Shown in pieces: positions 36,182 through 45,060 of a stretch of 48,045 nt of DNA (position 1 is its first letter; each line of letters begins with the position of its first letter). Both the position numbers and the translations under genes were made by a program. The notes under the pieces are model-generated. The model had not been told where the DNA came from and did no database searches. It worked only from the letters and a program-made list of their open reading frames with translations. Source of the stretch: JAABSQ01 sp964573705 (GTDB lineage Bacteria; Desulfobacterota; Desulfobacteria; Desulfobacterales; Desulfococcaceae). The stretch covers positions 1-48,045 of the forward strand of contig CAZNLT010000021.1 of the NCBI GenBank assembly GCA_964573705.1. Direction: 5' to 3'.

Positions 36182-36197
36182 GATAATGAACATTATC
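36182..36197. repeat. Perfect 7-bp inverted repeat upstream of the ATPase gene
   Basis: GATAATG-AA-CATTATC is a 16-base perfect palindrome 12 bp before the terminator-like hairpin and 101 bp before the ATPase start. It may be a regulator site for the ATPase gene or the first stem of a two-hairpin structure. Confidence 0.4.
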
Positions 36198-36208
36198 CTT
36201 ACCCCTTC

Positions 36209-36238
36209 CCCCTCTCCCGTCCGGGAGAGGGGCTTTTT
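36209..36238 (+). terminator. Rho-independent terminator or attenuator before the ATPase gene
   Basis: CCCCTCTCCCG (36209-36219) pairs perfectly with CGGGAGAGGGG (36222-36232) and is followed by CTTTTT. It could end the DUF3124 transcript or act as an attenuator in the ATPase leader, 60 bp before that ATG. The same hairpin sequence type is also common as a dispersed repeat. Confidence 0.65.
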
Positions 36239-36297
36239 CTCTCGCCTCAAAGCCGGGCCGGGGAAGCGATCTCACCTGATACAACGGAGCGTGCACA

Positions 36298-39200
36298 ATG
36301 GCCGAGTGGTATACACTGAGCACCGATGAGACGATGGATGAACTGGACACCGGTCCCGAGGGCCTGAGTTCCGAAGCGGCTGAAAAGCGCCTGAAAGAAC
36401 ACGGTCCTAATGAACTCGAGGAAAAAGGGACCCGAAGCGGGTGGATGATTCTGCTGGAGCAGTTCGCCCAGACCATGGTGATCATTCTGATCGTGGCGGC
36501 GGTGATCTCGGGCTTTATCGGAGACTGGCTGGAGGCCGGCGCCATTATGGCTATCGTAGTGCTGTTTGCGACCCTCGGCTTTTTTCAAGACTACAAGGCG
36601 GACCGGGCCATGGCGGCCCTGCGGGATATGGCGGTGCCCGAGATTCGGACCCGGCGGAACGGAAAAGAGGAGATGGTCTCCTCCAAAGACCTGGTGCCGG
36701 GGGATATTGTGTTTCTGGAAGCCGGAAACGTGGTGCCGGCGGATATGCGGCTTCTGGAGGCCAATGATCTCAAGATCGATGAGGCCGCCCTGACCGGGGA
36801 GTCGGAAACGGTCAACAAACAGACCGACCCGGTGGAAGAGGAAGACCCGGCCTTGGGGGACCGGACCAATATGGCCTTCAGCGGCACCGTGGTCAGCAGC
36901 GGCCGGGGCAAGGGCATTCTCACCGAGACCGGAATGAATACCGAAATGGGGAACATCGCCTCCATGATTCAGGAGGGCGAAAGCGGCAAGACCCCCATGC
37001 AGAAAGAGCTGAGCCATGTGGGCAAGGTGCTGGCCGCGGCCGGTATTGTGGTGTCGGCCATTGTGGCCGGAATCGGGTATTATTTTCTGGATCAGCCGAT
37101 CAGGGAGATGTTTCTGGTGGCGGTCAGCCTGGCGGTGGCGGTGGTGCCCGAAGGGCTGCCCGCGGTGGTGACCATGACCCTCTCGCTGGGGTCCCAGCGG
37201 ATGCTGGAACGCAACAGCCTGATCCGCAAGCTCCCGGCGGTGGAAACCCTCGGATCGGTCACCACCATCTGCACCGACAAGACCGGCACCCTGACCCAGA
37301 ATCGAATGACCGCCACGGTGCTCCATACCTACGATCATGAAATCGACCTCACCGAATACGAGGAGGTTCAGGAGCCGACGCTGGAAGCGCATCAGCCGGA
37401 CCGAATGGAGGACCTGCCCGACCCTATTCTTCTGCTGCTGGCCGGCGGGGCCCTCTGCAATGACTCCGGTCTGGAAAAAGATGAGGAGAACGACCACATC
37501 AAGACGGTGGGCGACCCCACGGAAGGAGCCCTTCGGATGGCGGCCATTCGGGTGGGCCTCAGTTTTCAGGCCCTGGAAAAACAGCTGGAGCGCACCCATG
37601 AGGTCTCCTTTAATTCCGACCGCAAGCGGATGACCACCTTTCACAAAATTCCCGATAATTCTGAAGACCTTCCCGAGGGGCTCAGGTCTCTGCTTGAGGG
37701 CAAATCTCATATCGCGATCACCAAGGGCGCCGTGGACCGGATGCTCGATATCACCACCCATGTCTGGACCGATGAGGGGCCTCAGGAACTGGATGAAGAG
37801 AAAAACGAGCAAATCCTATCCGACAATGAAACCCTGACGAAAAAAGGAATGCGGGTGCTGGGCCTCGGTGTCCGGTTTCTGGATCAGGAACCCGACAGGG
37901 TGGATCAATCCGATGAAAAGGACCTCACCTTCGTGGGGCTGTTCGGCCTGATCGACCCGCCGCGGACCGAGGTCAAAGAGGCGGTGAAAAAATGCAAGGC
38001 CGCCGGCATCCGCTCCATCATGATCACCGGCGATCACCCGCTCACCGCCTTGAACATCGCTCGGGAACTGGGACTGACCGATAATGACCGGGTCCTGACC
38101 GGTAAAGACCTCAACCGGATGTCCGAGACCGAGCTGGCCCGTGCGGTGCGGGAGACCTCGGTTTTCGCCCGGGTATCGCCCGAGCATAAGCTGAAGATCG
38201 TGGGCGCCCTTCAGAGCAACGGCGAAATCTGTTCCATGACCGGCGACGGGGTTAACGATGCGCCGGCCCTCAAAAACGCCGACATCGGCGTGGCCATGGG
38301 CATCACCGGAACCGATGTCTCCAAGGAGGCCTCGGATATGGTGCTCCTGGACGACAATTACGCCACCATCGTGGCCGCGGTGGAAGAGGGGCGGGTCATC
38401 GGCGACAATGTGCGCCGGTTCGTCAAATACTCCATCGCCGGAAACACCGGCAAGGTCATCGTCATGATGTTCGCCCCGCTCTTCGGCATTTCGCTGGCCC
38501 TGATGCCGCTTCAGCTCCTCTGGCTCAATCTGATTACCGACGGGTTGCTGGGGCTCGGCATGAGCGTGGAGCCGCCGGAGCCGAACACCATGAACCGGCC
38601 GCCGCGCAAGCCGGACGAGGGCGTGTTCAGCCGCGGCGGGGTGACCCAGGTGTTTATCGTGGGGACCGTCATCGGCGCCGTGGCCCTGGGGGTGGGCGCC
38701 TGGTATTTCCATTACGGCGAAGGCAGGCAGTGGCCGTCGATGATCTTCACCCTGATCGCTTTTCTCCAGGTGGGCCAGGCACTGGCCATGCGGTCCGACC
38801 GGGAATCCTTCTTTTCATTGGGAATGCTTACCAATAAACTGCTGCTCTGGATGTGTCTCGGGATCATCGTTTTGCAAGTGGTTCTGCTGTACGTGCCGTT
38901 TCTCCAGACCTTCTTCAAGACCGTGGCACTGGGTCCGATGCAGCTCGGGGTCTGCGCGGTATTCGGTACGGCCGCCTTCATCGCCGTGGAGATCTGGAAG
39001 GTCTTCCGCAGAAGAGAGGGCATAGAGGAGAAGCGGGATGTCCTGACGCAGCAGCAATACGATGAACAATGCGTCCAGGCCCGGCGGTTGGACGAAATCA
39101 ACGCCCATCTGACCAAGATCGATCAGAAGCTGGAGCAGTTGATGAAATCGATATCGTCTGAAGAAAAGGCCGCCGTCTCAGCCGATCCCAAAAAAGAAAA

Positions 39201-39345
39201 GAGAGTCGATTCCGAAAGAGCGAAGAAAGAAACGCCTGAAGCGGAACCGACTGAGTGGAAATCGAGTTATTGCCGAACCGGGGAAATATCCCGGGCCGGC
39301 CGAAATGGTGATCTTGGCGGAAGCATCGAAAGAGAAGCAGATTAA
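36298..39345 (+). CDS. P2-type cation-transporting ATPase (calcium-pump-like) with coiled-coil tail
   Basis: 1015 aa membrane pump. The order is an N-terminal cation-ATPase domain (LSSEAAEKRLKEHGPNELEEKG), actuator TGES (LTGESETV), the membrane ion site VAVVPEGLPAVVTM, the phosphorylated Asp327 in CTDKTGTLTQNRM, the nucleotide domain, hinge TGDGVNDAPALKNADIGVAMG and six C-terminal helices. The PEGLP form and general layout are those of SERCA/PMR1-like calcium pumps, though manganese, sodium or potassium are alternatives. About 110 residues after the last helix form an addition: a probable coiled coil (RRLDEINAHLTKIDQKLEQLMKSI) and a charged end. GGAG precedes the ATG. Confidence 0.93.
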   Translation: MAEWYTLSTDETMDELDTGPEGLSSEAAEKRLKEHGPNELEEKGTRSGWMILLEQFAQTMVIILIVAAVISGFIGDWLEAGAIMAIVVLFATLGFFQDYKADRAMAALRDMAVPEIRTRRNGKEEMVSSKDLVPGDIVFLEAGNVVPADMRLLEANDLKIDEAALTGESETVNKQTDPVEEEDPALGDRTNMAFSGTVVSSGRGKGILTETGMNTEMGNIASMIQEGESGKTPMQKELSHVGKVLAAAGIVVSAIVAGIGYYFLDQPIREMFLVAVSLAVAVVPEGLPAVVTMTLSLGSQRMLERNSLIRKLPAVETLGSVTTICTDKTGTLTQNRMTATVLHTYDHEIDLTEYEEVQEPTLEAHQPDRMEDLPDPILLLLAGGALCNDSGLEKDEENDHIKTVGDPTEGALRMAAIRVGLSFQALEKQLERTHEVSFNSDRKRMTTFHKIPDNSEDLPEGLRSLLEGKSHIAITKGAVDRMLDITTHVWTDEGPQELDEEKNEQILSDNETLTKKGMRVLGLGVRFLDQEPDRVDQSDEKDLTFVGLFGLIDPPRTEVKEAVKKCKAAGIRSIMITGDHPLTALNIARELGLTDNDRVLTGKDLNRMSETELARAVRETSVFARVSPEHKLKIVGALQSNGEICSMTGDGVNDAPALKNADIGVAMGITGTDVSKEASDMVLLDDNYATIVAAVEEGRVIGDNVRRFVKYSIAGNTGKVIVMMFAPLFGISLALMPLQLLWLNLITDGLLGLGMSVEPPEPNTMNRPPRKPDEGVFSRGGVTQVFIVGTVIGAVALGVGAWYFHYGEGRQWPSMIFTLIAFLQVGQALAMRSDRESFFSLGMLTNKLLLWMCLGIIVLQVVLLYVPFLQTFFKTVALGPMQLGVCAVFGTAAFIAVEIWKVFRRREGIEEKRDVLTQQQYDEQCVQARRLDEINAHLTKIDQKLEQLMKSISSEEKAAVSADPKKEKRVDSERAKKETPEAEPTEWKSSYCRTGEISRAGRNGDLGGSIEREAD

Positions 39346-39400
39346 GCGGCCGGATCGGCCTCTGCAGAACCGACCTGTCAAAGAGGCGTGAGTGGCTGCT

Positions 39401-39434
39401 AAAAAAGCCCTCCCCCTATAAACAGGGAGAGGGC
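39401..39434 (-). terminator. Rho-independent terminator of the molybdenum hydroxylase operon
   Basis: GCCCTCCCCCT (39407-39417) pairs with AGGGAGAGGGC (39424-39434) with one mismatch; on the minus strand it is followed by TTTTTT (39406-39401). It lies just after the stop of the FAD-subunit gene. Confidence 0.7.
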
Positions 39435-39443
39435 GGTTCGCCC

Positions 39444-40424
39444 TTACTGAGCGGCAATTTTCGTCAATTCCTCAAAAACCACCGCTTTAAACAGCGGGAT
39501 TTTATAATCGTTTTTCTTCAGCGGCATGGCCCCCTGCATGGAGGCTTCGGCCGCTTCCGCGATCGTTTTTTCATCCAGCTTCTTGCCGATGATCACTTTT
39601 TCCACCGGTTTGGACCGCCACGGAACGGGTGCGGCGCCGCTGAGGACCACCCGGCCGTTTTGGACGGTGTCGCCGTCGAACTGAAGGGCCAGGGCGGTGC
39701 CGGCGATGGCGAAATCCCAGGAGCGGCGGGTGCGGACCTTTCGATAGGCGCTCCGAAGCCCCTGGGGCGCGGGCGGTATGATGATTTCGGTGACGATCTC
39801 GCCCGGGTCGAGGTAGGTTTCGCTGGTGACGTCCACGCCCGGCGGCATGTGGAATTCATCCAGCGCCAGGGTTCGCTTGCCTTTCGGCCCCTGTATTTCG
39901 GCCTTGGCGTTCAGGGCCACCAGCGCCGGGGCCGGGTCCGAGGGGTGGACGATGAAGCAGATGCTGTCGCTTCCCAGAATGCAGTGGAACTGGTTTTCTC
40001 CCATGGGGGCGAAACAGCGGTTGCCGCCCTTGCGCAGGCAGTCGAAATCCCCCCGATAATACCAGCACCGGGGTTTCTGGCAGATGTTTCCGCCGATGGT
40101 TCCCTGGTTTCGCAGCTGAGGGCTGGCCACCTCCGAGGCGGCCTGGGCCAGGACCGCATACCGTTTTTGAATGACCGGATGGTCGGCGATTTCGGTGATG
40201 GTGGTCAGGGCCCCGATACGAAGCCCGCCGTCCGCGGTTTCTTTGACGCCCCTGAGGTTCTGAATCCTGCTGATGGAGACCAGTTTTCGGACATTGAAAA
40301 TCCGGTCCCGGAGACAGCCGAGAAGATCGGTGCCCCCGCCGTGGACCACGGCCCCTTCGAAGGAGAGCTGTTTCACGGCCGCTTTTATATCTTCAGGCCG
40401 GGTGTAGTCGAAATTGGGCAACAT
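39444..40424 (-). CDS. Molybdenum hydroxylase FAD-binding subunit (PaoB/YagS-like)
   Basis: 326 aa. The FAD-binding signature is seen in VVHGGGTDLLGCLRD and RNQGTIGGNICQ. A cysteine-rich insertion (CQKPRCWYYRGDFDCLRKGG, then NRCF and HCILG) matches the loop that holds an extra [4Fe-4S] cluster in PaoB and in 4-hydroxybenzoyl-CoA reductase. It passes electrons between the iron-sulfur subunit and FAD. It is the last of three genes; GGAGG precedes the ATG, 3 bp after the large-subunit stop. Confidence 0.92.
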   Translation of the reverse strand: MLPNFDYTRPEDIKAAVKQLSFEGAVVHGGGTDLLGCLRDRIFNVRKLVSISRIQNLRGVKETADGGLRIGALTTITEIADHPVIQKRYAVLAQAASEVASPQLRNQGTIGGNICQKPRCWYYRGDFDCLRKGGNRCFAPMGENQFHCILGSDSICFIVHPSDPAPALVALNAKAEIQGPKGKRTLALDEFHMPPGVDVTSETYLDPGEIVTEIIIPPAPQGLRSAYRKVRTRRSWDFAIAGTALALQFDGDTVQNGRVVLSGAAPVPWRSKPVEKVIIGKKLDEKTIAEAAEASMQGAMPLKKNDYKIPLFKAVVFEELTKIAAQ

Positions 40425-40427
40425 GGG

Positions 40428-42758
40428 TTATTCCTCCTTCCGCTGCTCGGCCAGCTTCTGGACCAGGCGGATCGGGTTGATGGGGGATTCGGTGATCCGC
40501 ACCCCGGTGGCGTTGTAGACCGCGTTGGCCACGGCCGCCGCCGTCGGAATGGTGACCGGCTCCCCCAGCCCCTTGGCGCCGGTGGAGTTGGCTTCCTCGT
40601 CGGGCATTTCAATGGGGACCGAGGTGATCTCCGCGGGCACATCCAGGGCGGTGGGCAGTTTGTAATCGTGCCAGTTCCGGTTGCAGAGCTTGCCGGTCTG
40701 GTTCGCATCCAGCACCCGGAATTCGGTGGTGGCCAGCCCGATCCCCATGGCGATGCCGCCGATGACCTGACTGTCGTAGCCCTTGCGGTGCATCACCCGC
40801 CCGCTGTCGTGGGCCCCCAGAAAATTGAGGATTTTGACTTCGCCGGTGCGGGTGTCCACCTCCACCTCGCAGAACTGGGCCCCGAAGGGGACGATCGCCT
40901 TGTCTTCGGGATTGGGACCCCGTTTGCCGATCCCCACGATCACCTTCTGGCTTTTCAGTTCGGAAATGTCGGTCATCTTGATCTTTTTGGATGCGTCCTT
41001 TTCAGAGACCACTTCTTCGCCGATGATGTCCAGCTCACCGGCCTCCGCCTCCAGGTCTTTGGCCGCCATTTTCAAAAGCTGCCGCTTGAGATCGATGGCC
41101 GCGGCCCGCACGGTGGGGGCTTCGGTGGGCACGGTTTTGCTGCCGCCGCTGGGGGAGGCGTACTGGGTGGTGCCGGTATCGGCGTTTTCGATCTGAATGG
41201 TGTCCGGATTCACCCCCAGCTCCTCGGCCGCCACAAAGGCCATGACGCTTTTGGTGCCGGTGCCGATATCGCTGGCGCCCATGTTGAGGTTGAGGCTGCC
41301 ATCCGAGAAAAGCTTCAGAATGACTGTGGAGGGAGGCCATCCGCCGCCCACAAACCAGCTGGAGCAGGCCATGCCCACGCCCCGGCGGATATGGCCGGAA
41401 TCGCCCGATTTTTGGGCGCGGGGTTTGAAATGCTTCTTCCATTCATAGGCCTCCGATCCCTTGTTGAGGCAATCGGGCAGGCCGTTGGTGGTGAAGGGCG
41501 GGTTGCCTTCCCGGGCCTGGCTGTGGTCCGGAATGTTCTTGAGCCGCAGTTCCACCGGGTCCATATCGAGGGCTTCGGCCAGGTCATCCATCATCTGTTC
41601 CAGGGCCCAGTTGCCCTGGGGGTGGCCGGGCGCCCGAAAGGGCCGGGCCAGACCGGCATTGATGTAAACATCGGTGGCTTTGGTCTGGACATTGGGACAG
41701 GTGTAGAGATCCCGAATCAGCCAGTCGAGCAGCGAAGTCCCCCCGGCCGGATAGGCCCCGCCGGTGGCGGTGCAGGAAAACCGGAGGGCCGTGAGGGCGC
41801 CGTCTTTTCTCGCCCCGATTTTCAGGGTCATGTTCGCCGGAGGCCGGTTGCCCATCACCAGGAAGGTCTCCTCCCGGGTCAGAAAGAGCTTGACCGGGCG
41901 GGCGGTCTGTTTGGCCAGAAGGGCGGCGATGATGTTATATTTGCTGGCTCTGAGTTTGCTGCCGAACCCGCCGCCCATGTAATGGCCGATGACCCGAACC
42001 CGGGACAGCGGCATCTTGAGGACTTCGGCCACCTTGGACTGGACCGCATAAACGCCCTGGGTCGACTCCCAGATGGTGAGCCGGTCGCCCTCCCAGTTGG
42101 CCACACACCCGTGGCGTTCGATCGGGGTGTGGAGTTCGCAGGCGGTGCGGTAGGTTTTCTCCAGCACCACGTCGGCCTCCTGAAAACCCTTTTCCACGTC
42201 TCCCCTGGAATGGGTTTCGGTCTTCCGTTCGTTTCCGCCGGAATGGACCTTCGGGGCCCGGGACTCCAGGGCCTTTCGTTCATCCGAGACAAAGTCGAGG
42301 ACTTCGTATTTCACCTCGATGGCATGGGCCGCGTCCCATGCCTGATAAGGGGTTTCCGCAGCCACGGCGGCCACCGTTTCGCCCTCGTACAGGCAGTGGG
42401 GGTCGAAGAGTCTGGGTTTGAAATCGTCCGAATAGGGCCATTCGATGTCCGCGACGGGGCTGTTGTTGCTGATGACCGCATGCACGCCGTCCATTTTTTC
42501 GGCTTTGCTCGTGTCGACCGATTGGACCCGGGCATGGGCATGGGGGCAGCGCAGGATCGCCCCGTAGAGCATATTGGGCAGGCGAATGTCCGAGGGATAT
42601 TCGGCGGTGCCGCTCACCCGTTCATAGGCATCCACCCGGGGCCTTTCGTTGCCGATGATCCGGGTCTTGTCCCAGGGGGCGGGTTCCTGTCCTTCCTTGG
42701 GCGGATCGGGTACCGGGGTGTCTTCCACATAATAGAGATCGTCCTGTTTTCGGCTCAT
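40428..42758 (-). CDS. Molybdenum hydroxylase catalytic subunit (PaoC/YagR-like)
   Basis: 776 aa molybdopterin-binding subunit of the xanthine dehydrogenase family. Typical sequences are GNERPRVDAYERVSGTAEYPSDIRLPNMLYGAILRCPHAHA at the start, VIGHYMGGGFGSKL, FRAPGHPQGNWALEQMMDDLA, ASDIGTGTKSVMAFVAAEELG and the catalytic glutamate in GAKGLGEPVTIPTAAAVANAV. Enzymes of this kind hydroxylate aldehydes or N-heterocycles using water. The ATG overlaps the small-subunit stop as ATGA. The protein has no signal of its own and would be exported together with the Tat-bearing small subunit, as in PaoABC. Confidence 0.93.
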   Translation of the reverse strand: MSRKQDDLYYVEDTPVPDPPKEGQEPAPWDKTRIIGNERPRVDAYERVSGTAEYPSDIRLPNMLYGAILRCPHAHARVQSVDTSKAEKMDGVHAVISNNSPVADIEWPYSDDFKPRLFDPHCLYEGETVAAVAAETPYQAWDAAHAIEVKYEVLDFVSDERKALESRAPKVHSGGNERKTETHSRGDVEKGFQEADVVLEKTYRTACELHTPIERHGCVANWEGDRLTIWESTQGVYAVQSKVAEVLKMPLSRVRVIGHYMGGGFGSKLRASKYNIIAALLAKQTARPVKLFLTREETFLVMGNRPPANMTLKIGARKDGALTALRFSCTATGGAYPAGGTSLLDWLIRDLYTCPNVQTKATDVYINAGLARPFRAPGHPQGNWALEQMMDDLAEALDMDPVELRLKNIPDHSQAREGNPPFTTNGLPDCLNKGSEAYEWKKHFKPRAQKSGDSGHIRRGVGMACSSWFVGGGWPPSTVILKLFSDGSLNLNMGASDIGTGTKSVMAFVAAEELGVNPDTIQIENADTGTTQYASPSGGSKTVPTEAPTVRAAAIDLKRQLLKMAAKDLEAEAGELDIIGEEVVSEKDASKKIKMTDISELKSQKVIVGIGKRGPNPEDKAIVPFGAQFCEVEVDTRTGEVKILNFLGAHDSGRVMHRKGYDSQVIGGIAMGIGLATTEFRVLDANQTGKLCNRNWHDYKLPTALDVPAEITSVPIEMPDEEANSTGAKGLGEPVTIPTAAAVANAVYNATGVRITESPINPIRLVQKLAEQRKEE

Positions 42759-43405
42759 GCGTCACCTTCCTTTTTCAGTTCAGCGGCGCGATCGGCGGCT
42801 TTGAAAATATGGGCATAGGCGCCGCAGCGGCAGAGATTGCCGCTGACGCCTTGCCGAATCTCTTCGATGGAGGGTTCGGGAATGGTGCGAAGCAGTCCTT
42901 CCACCGCCATGATCTGGCCGGGGGTGCAGTAGCCGCACTGAAACGCGTCTTCTTCGGCAAAGGCCTGCTGCACCGGGCCGAGTTCTTCGCCCTTCATCAG
43001 CCCTTCGATGGTGGTGATTTCCAGCCCTTCGGCTTCCAGGGCCAGGGTCATGCAGGCATACCGGGGAATGTCGTTCATCAGCACCGTGCATGATCCGCAC
43101 TCGCCCCGGCCGCAGCCTTCTTTGGCGCCGGTGTAGCCGAGTTCTTCCCGCAGCACATGGAGCAGGGTCCATCGCGGTTCCACCAGAAGGTGATGACGCT
43201 GCCCGTTGATGTGAAGAATGACCGGCGTTTTGACCCCGGCATTCCGGACCCCTTCCTCGGGTTGATGGGTGGCCGCGAACAGTTGGGAGGAAGCCGCGAC
43301 GCCCACCGCGCCGGCCCCCATGGTGGTGATGAACCCCCGCCGGGTGAAGCCCTTGTCGGGTTCACCCTGACAGGCGCATTTCTTATCCTTGTGGTGTTTA
43401 TGCAT
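42755..43405 (-). CDS. Molybdenum hydroxylase [2Fe-2S] subunit with Tat signal
   Basis: 216 aa. The Tat motif TRRGFIT lies at residues 21-27, followed by a hydrophobic stretch and AAT. Two [2Fe-2S] centres are seen: the plant-ferredoxin type in CGRGECGSC with the later C of RYACMT, and the second in FQCGYCTPG and NLCRCGAY. The first 20 residues (HKHHKDKKCACQGEPDK) are unusually rich in His and Cys for a Tat leader. AGGAGG stands before the ATG. It heads the operon and should carry the folded trimer to the periplasm. Confidence 0.93.
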   Translation of the reverse strand: MHKHHKDKKCACQGEPDKGFTRRGFITTMGAGAVGVAASSQLFAATHQPEEGVRNAGVKTPVILHINGQRHHLLVEPRWTLLHVLREELGYTGAKEGCGRGECGSCTVLMNDIPRYACMTLALEAEGLEITTIEGLMKGEELGPVQQAFAEEDAFQCGYCTPGQIMAVEGLLRTIPEPSIEEIRQGVSGNLCRCGAYAHIFKAADRAAELKKEGDA

Positions 43406-43534
43406 GGAATCCTCCTGAGAAGTGATTGGAATGGATAATCAGAACCGTTTTTAGCCAATTTCGAGTATCGCGGCAATACCGGCTTTTATGTATATTGGGC
43501 GCTGAGCGATCGCGGGGACATGTGCAAGACGATC

Positions 43535-43561
43535 ACCGGCGAACCCGATCGGTTCACCGGT
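43535..43561. repeat. Hairpin between the YceI-fusion gene and the molybdenum hydroxylase operon
   Basis: ACCGGCGAACC (43535-43545) pairs with GGTTCACCGGT (43551-43561) except for one wobble, with a 5-base loop. It lies 30 bp after the stop of the YceI-fusion gene on the minus strand but has no T run, so it may be an mRNA-end stabiliser. Confidence 0.4.
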
Positions 43562-43590
43562 CCAAGGAGTAAAGAGGACCGGAGGGGTAT

Positions 43591-45060
43591 TTAATCTTGT
43601 TCGGGCAGAAAACTCAGTACGGTATCGAAAAGCATCGTTTCATTGGCCGGGGAGGGTCCGTCCGCACCTTCGACTCCGAAGTCGGTGACGGTGATTTGAA
43701 ATCCGGCCCGGACCAGCAGACGCGGTTCGCCCTCTTGATTGATGATCGGTTCCATCTCCGCCGTGGCGGTGAGCGGCAGGGTAACGCCCCGAAGGGTGAA
43801 ATCGCCGGTAACCGAGGCCGGCGAGAGGCGTCCGTAGGCGATGGGTTGTCCGTCTCCCCCTGCCGATCGAATCACGAACCTGGACACGGGGTGTTTTTTC
43901 GTGTGAAGAAAGACGCTGCCCTGCAAGGCTTTGTCCAGATCCGGCACGCCCATGGTTACCGTCGTCGGGTCCATTTCAACATGGCCGACCATGCCTTCGG
44001 GAAGGAGATGATCGGGGAATTCGAGTTCGCCGGAGCCCCGGGTGACTTCTCCGCGATAATGATCCAGGGGCGGGGCGAAGCGGAATTGGACCATGGGCGG
44101 AGACTCCGAAGCGGTCTTTTCGGAATCGGATGCTTCCAGGACCCAGTGTCGAGGCACTTCGGCATCGACCGGAATCTTCATGTCGGCCTTTGCGGGGGCC
44201 GGGGGCAGGGGATACCCGAGGCCGGCCCAGGTGGCTGCGGGAACCGTATCCGCCACCGGATCGATGCCGTCGCCGGATTCGGGGTCGGCGACCTGTTTTT
44301 GAACCATCTCTTCCATGCGGGCGGCGGCCCGGCGAAAAAGTTGCTTCCGGTCTTTCCAGGGACCCACCAGCGGCGCATCGCCGGTTTTATAAACCGGCTC
44401 CTTGCAGTCGAACATCGAGTAGAGGGCCAGGGAGAGAAAAAGGGCGCCGTCCTCAGACCGCCAGGGATAGAAATCCATGTAAAACCCGCGGTCCGCCCGA
44501 CCCAGCTTCGCCTCTTTCCGGGTGCGGAATTTTGAAAACCCCATTTCGATGGCCCGGCGGGCTTCCCGCTGAAACTCGGCGTTGTCGTAATCTTCAGGCG
44601 GGGCGCCGGTCACCGGGGATACCTTGATCGGCGCCCAGATTCGGCTTCGTCCGTATTCCCAGACCGGAATATCTTTCCGCACCAGGTCGGCCTCTCCCTG
44701 GGGCACGAATCGGGAGGTGCGAATGAAATTGCGAATTCGGTCGAGGGTGGTGGTGCGGCCTTGATAGATGGAGCGGCCCCGGTGGTTCTGGTAAACGATC
44801 AACGGGGTGACGGCAACCTCTTTCGGAAAACCATTGGCGGAATCCAATACCGCTAAGAAAACCCCCATCTCCTCCGCCACTTCGCGAACCCGGGGAAGGA
44901 TTGTTTGTTGAAAACGGCGGTTCACCGAGGAAGCGTCGGGCTGAACAAAGACCAGGAGCTGTTCGGGAGGGGGGTCCGCCCGTCCATTTCCATCCGGTAT
45001 TCCGAGTGAGAAAAGAAGAAGTGAAAGGATGAACCTGAGTAATTGGGTCGGGGTGATCAT
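43591..45060 (-). CDS. Exported fusion of a thioredoxin-like region and a YceI-like domain
   Basis: 489 aa. A Sec signal (MITPTQLLRFILSLLLFSLGIPDG) is followed by about 90 residues with a thioredoxin-like look (LLVFVQPDASSVNRRFQQTILPRVREVAEEMGV, then VTPLIVYQNHRGRSIYQG) but no CxxC. A middle region of about 180 residues is unknown. The last 170 residues are YceI-like: RGEVTRGSGELEFPDHLLPEGMVGHVEMDPTTVTMG, LHTKKHPVSRFVI, GDFTLRGVTLPLTATAEM, FQITVTDFGV. YceI proteins bind isoprenoid lipids in the periplasm. The combination is unusual; most YceI proteins are about 190 aa. Confidence 0.78.
   Translation of the reverse strand: MITPTQLLRFILSLLLFSLGIPDGNGRADPPPEQLLVFVQPDASSVNRRFQQTILPRVREVAEEMGVFLAVLDSANGFPKEVAVTPLIVYQNHRGRSIYQGRTTTLDRIRNFIRTSRFVPQGEADLVRKDIPVWEYGRSRIWAPIKVSPVTGAPPEDYDNAEFQREARRAIEMGFSKFRTRKEAKLGRADRGFYMDFYPWRSEDGALFLSLALYSMFDCKEPVYKTGDAPLVGPWKDRKQLFRRAAARMEEMVQKQVADPESGDGIDPVADTVPAATWAGLGYPLPPAPAKADMKIPVDAEVPRHWVLEASDSEKTASESPPMVQFRFAPPLDHYRGEVTRGSGELEFPDHLLPEGMVGHVEMDPTTVTMGVPDLDKALQGSVFLHTKKHPVSRFVIRSAGGDGQPIAYGRLSPASVTGDFTLRGVTLPLTATAEMEPIINQEGEPRLLVRAGFQITVTDFGVEGADGPSPANETMLFDTVLSFLPEQD

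Noticed and set aside
39660..42818. A 1052-codon plus-strand frame antisense to the molybdenum hydroxylase genes
   Set aside because: The minus strand encodes three clear enzyme subunits with all motifs; the plus frame has shadow composition rich in Gly, Ala, Asp and His.
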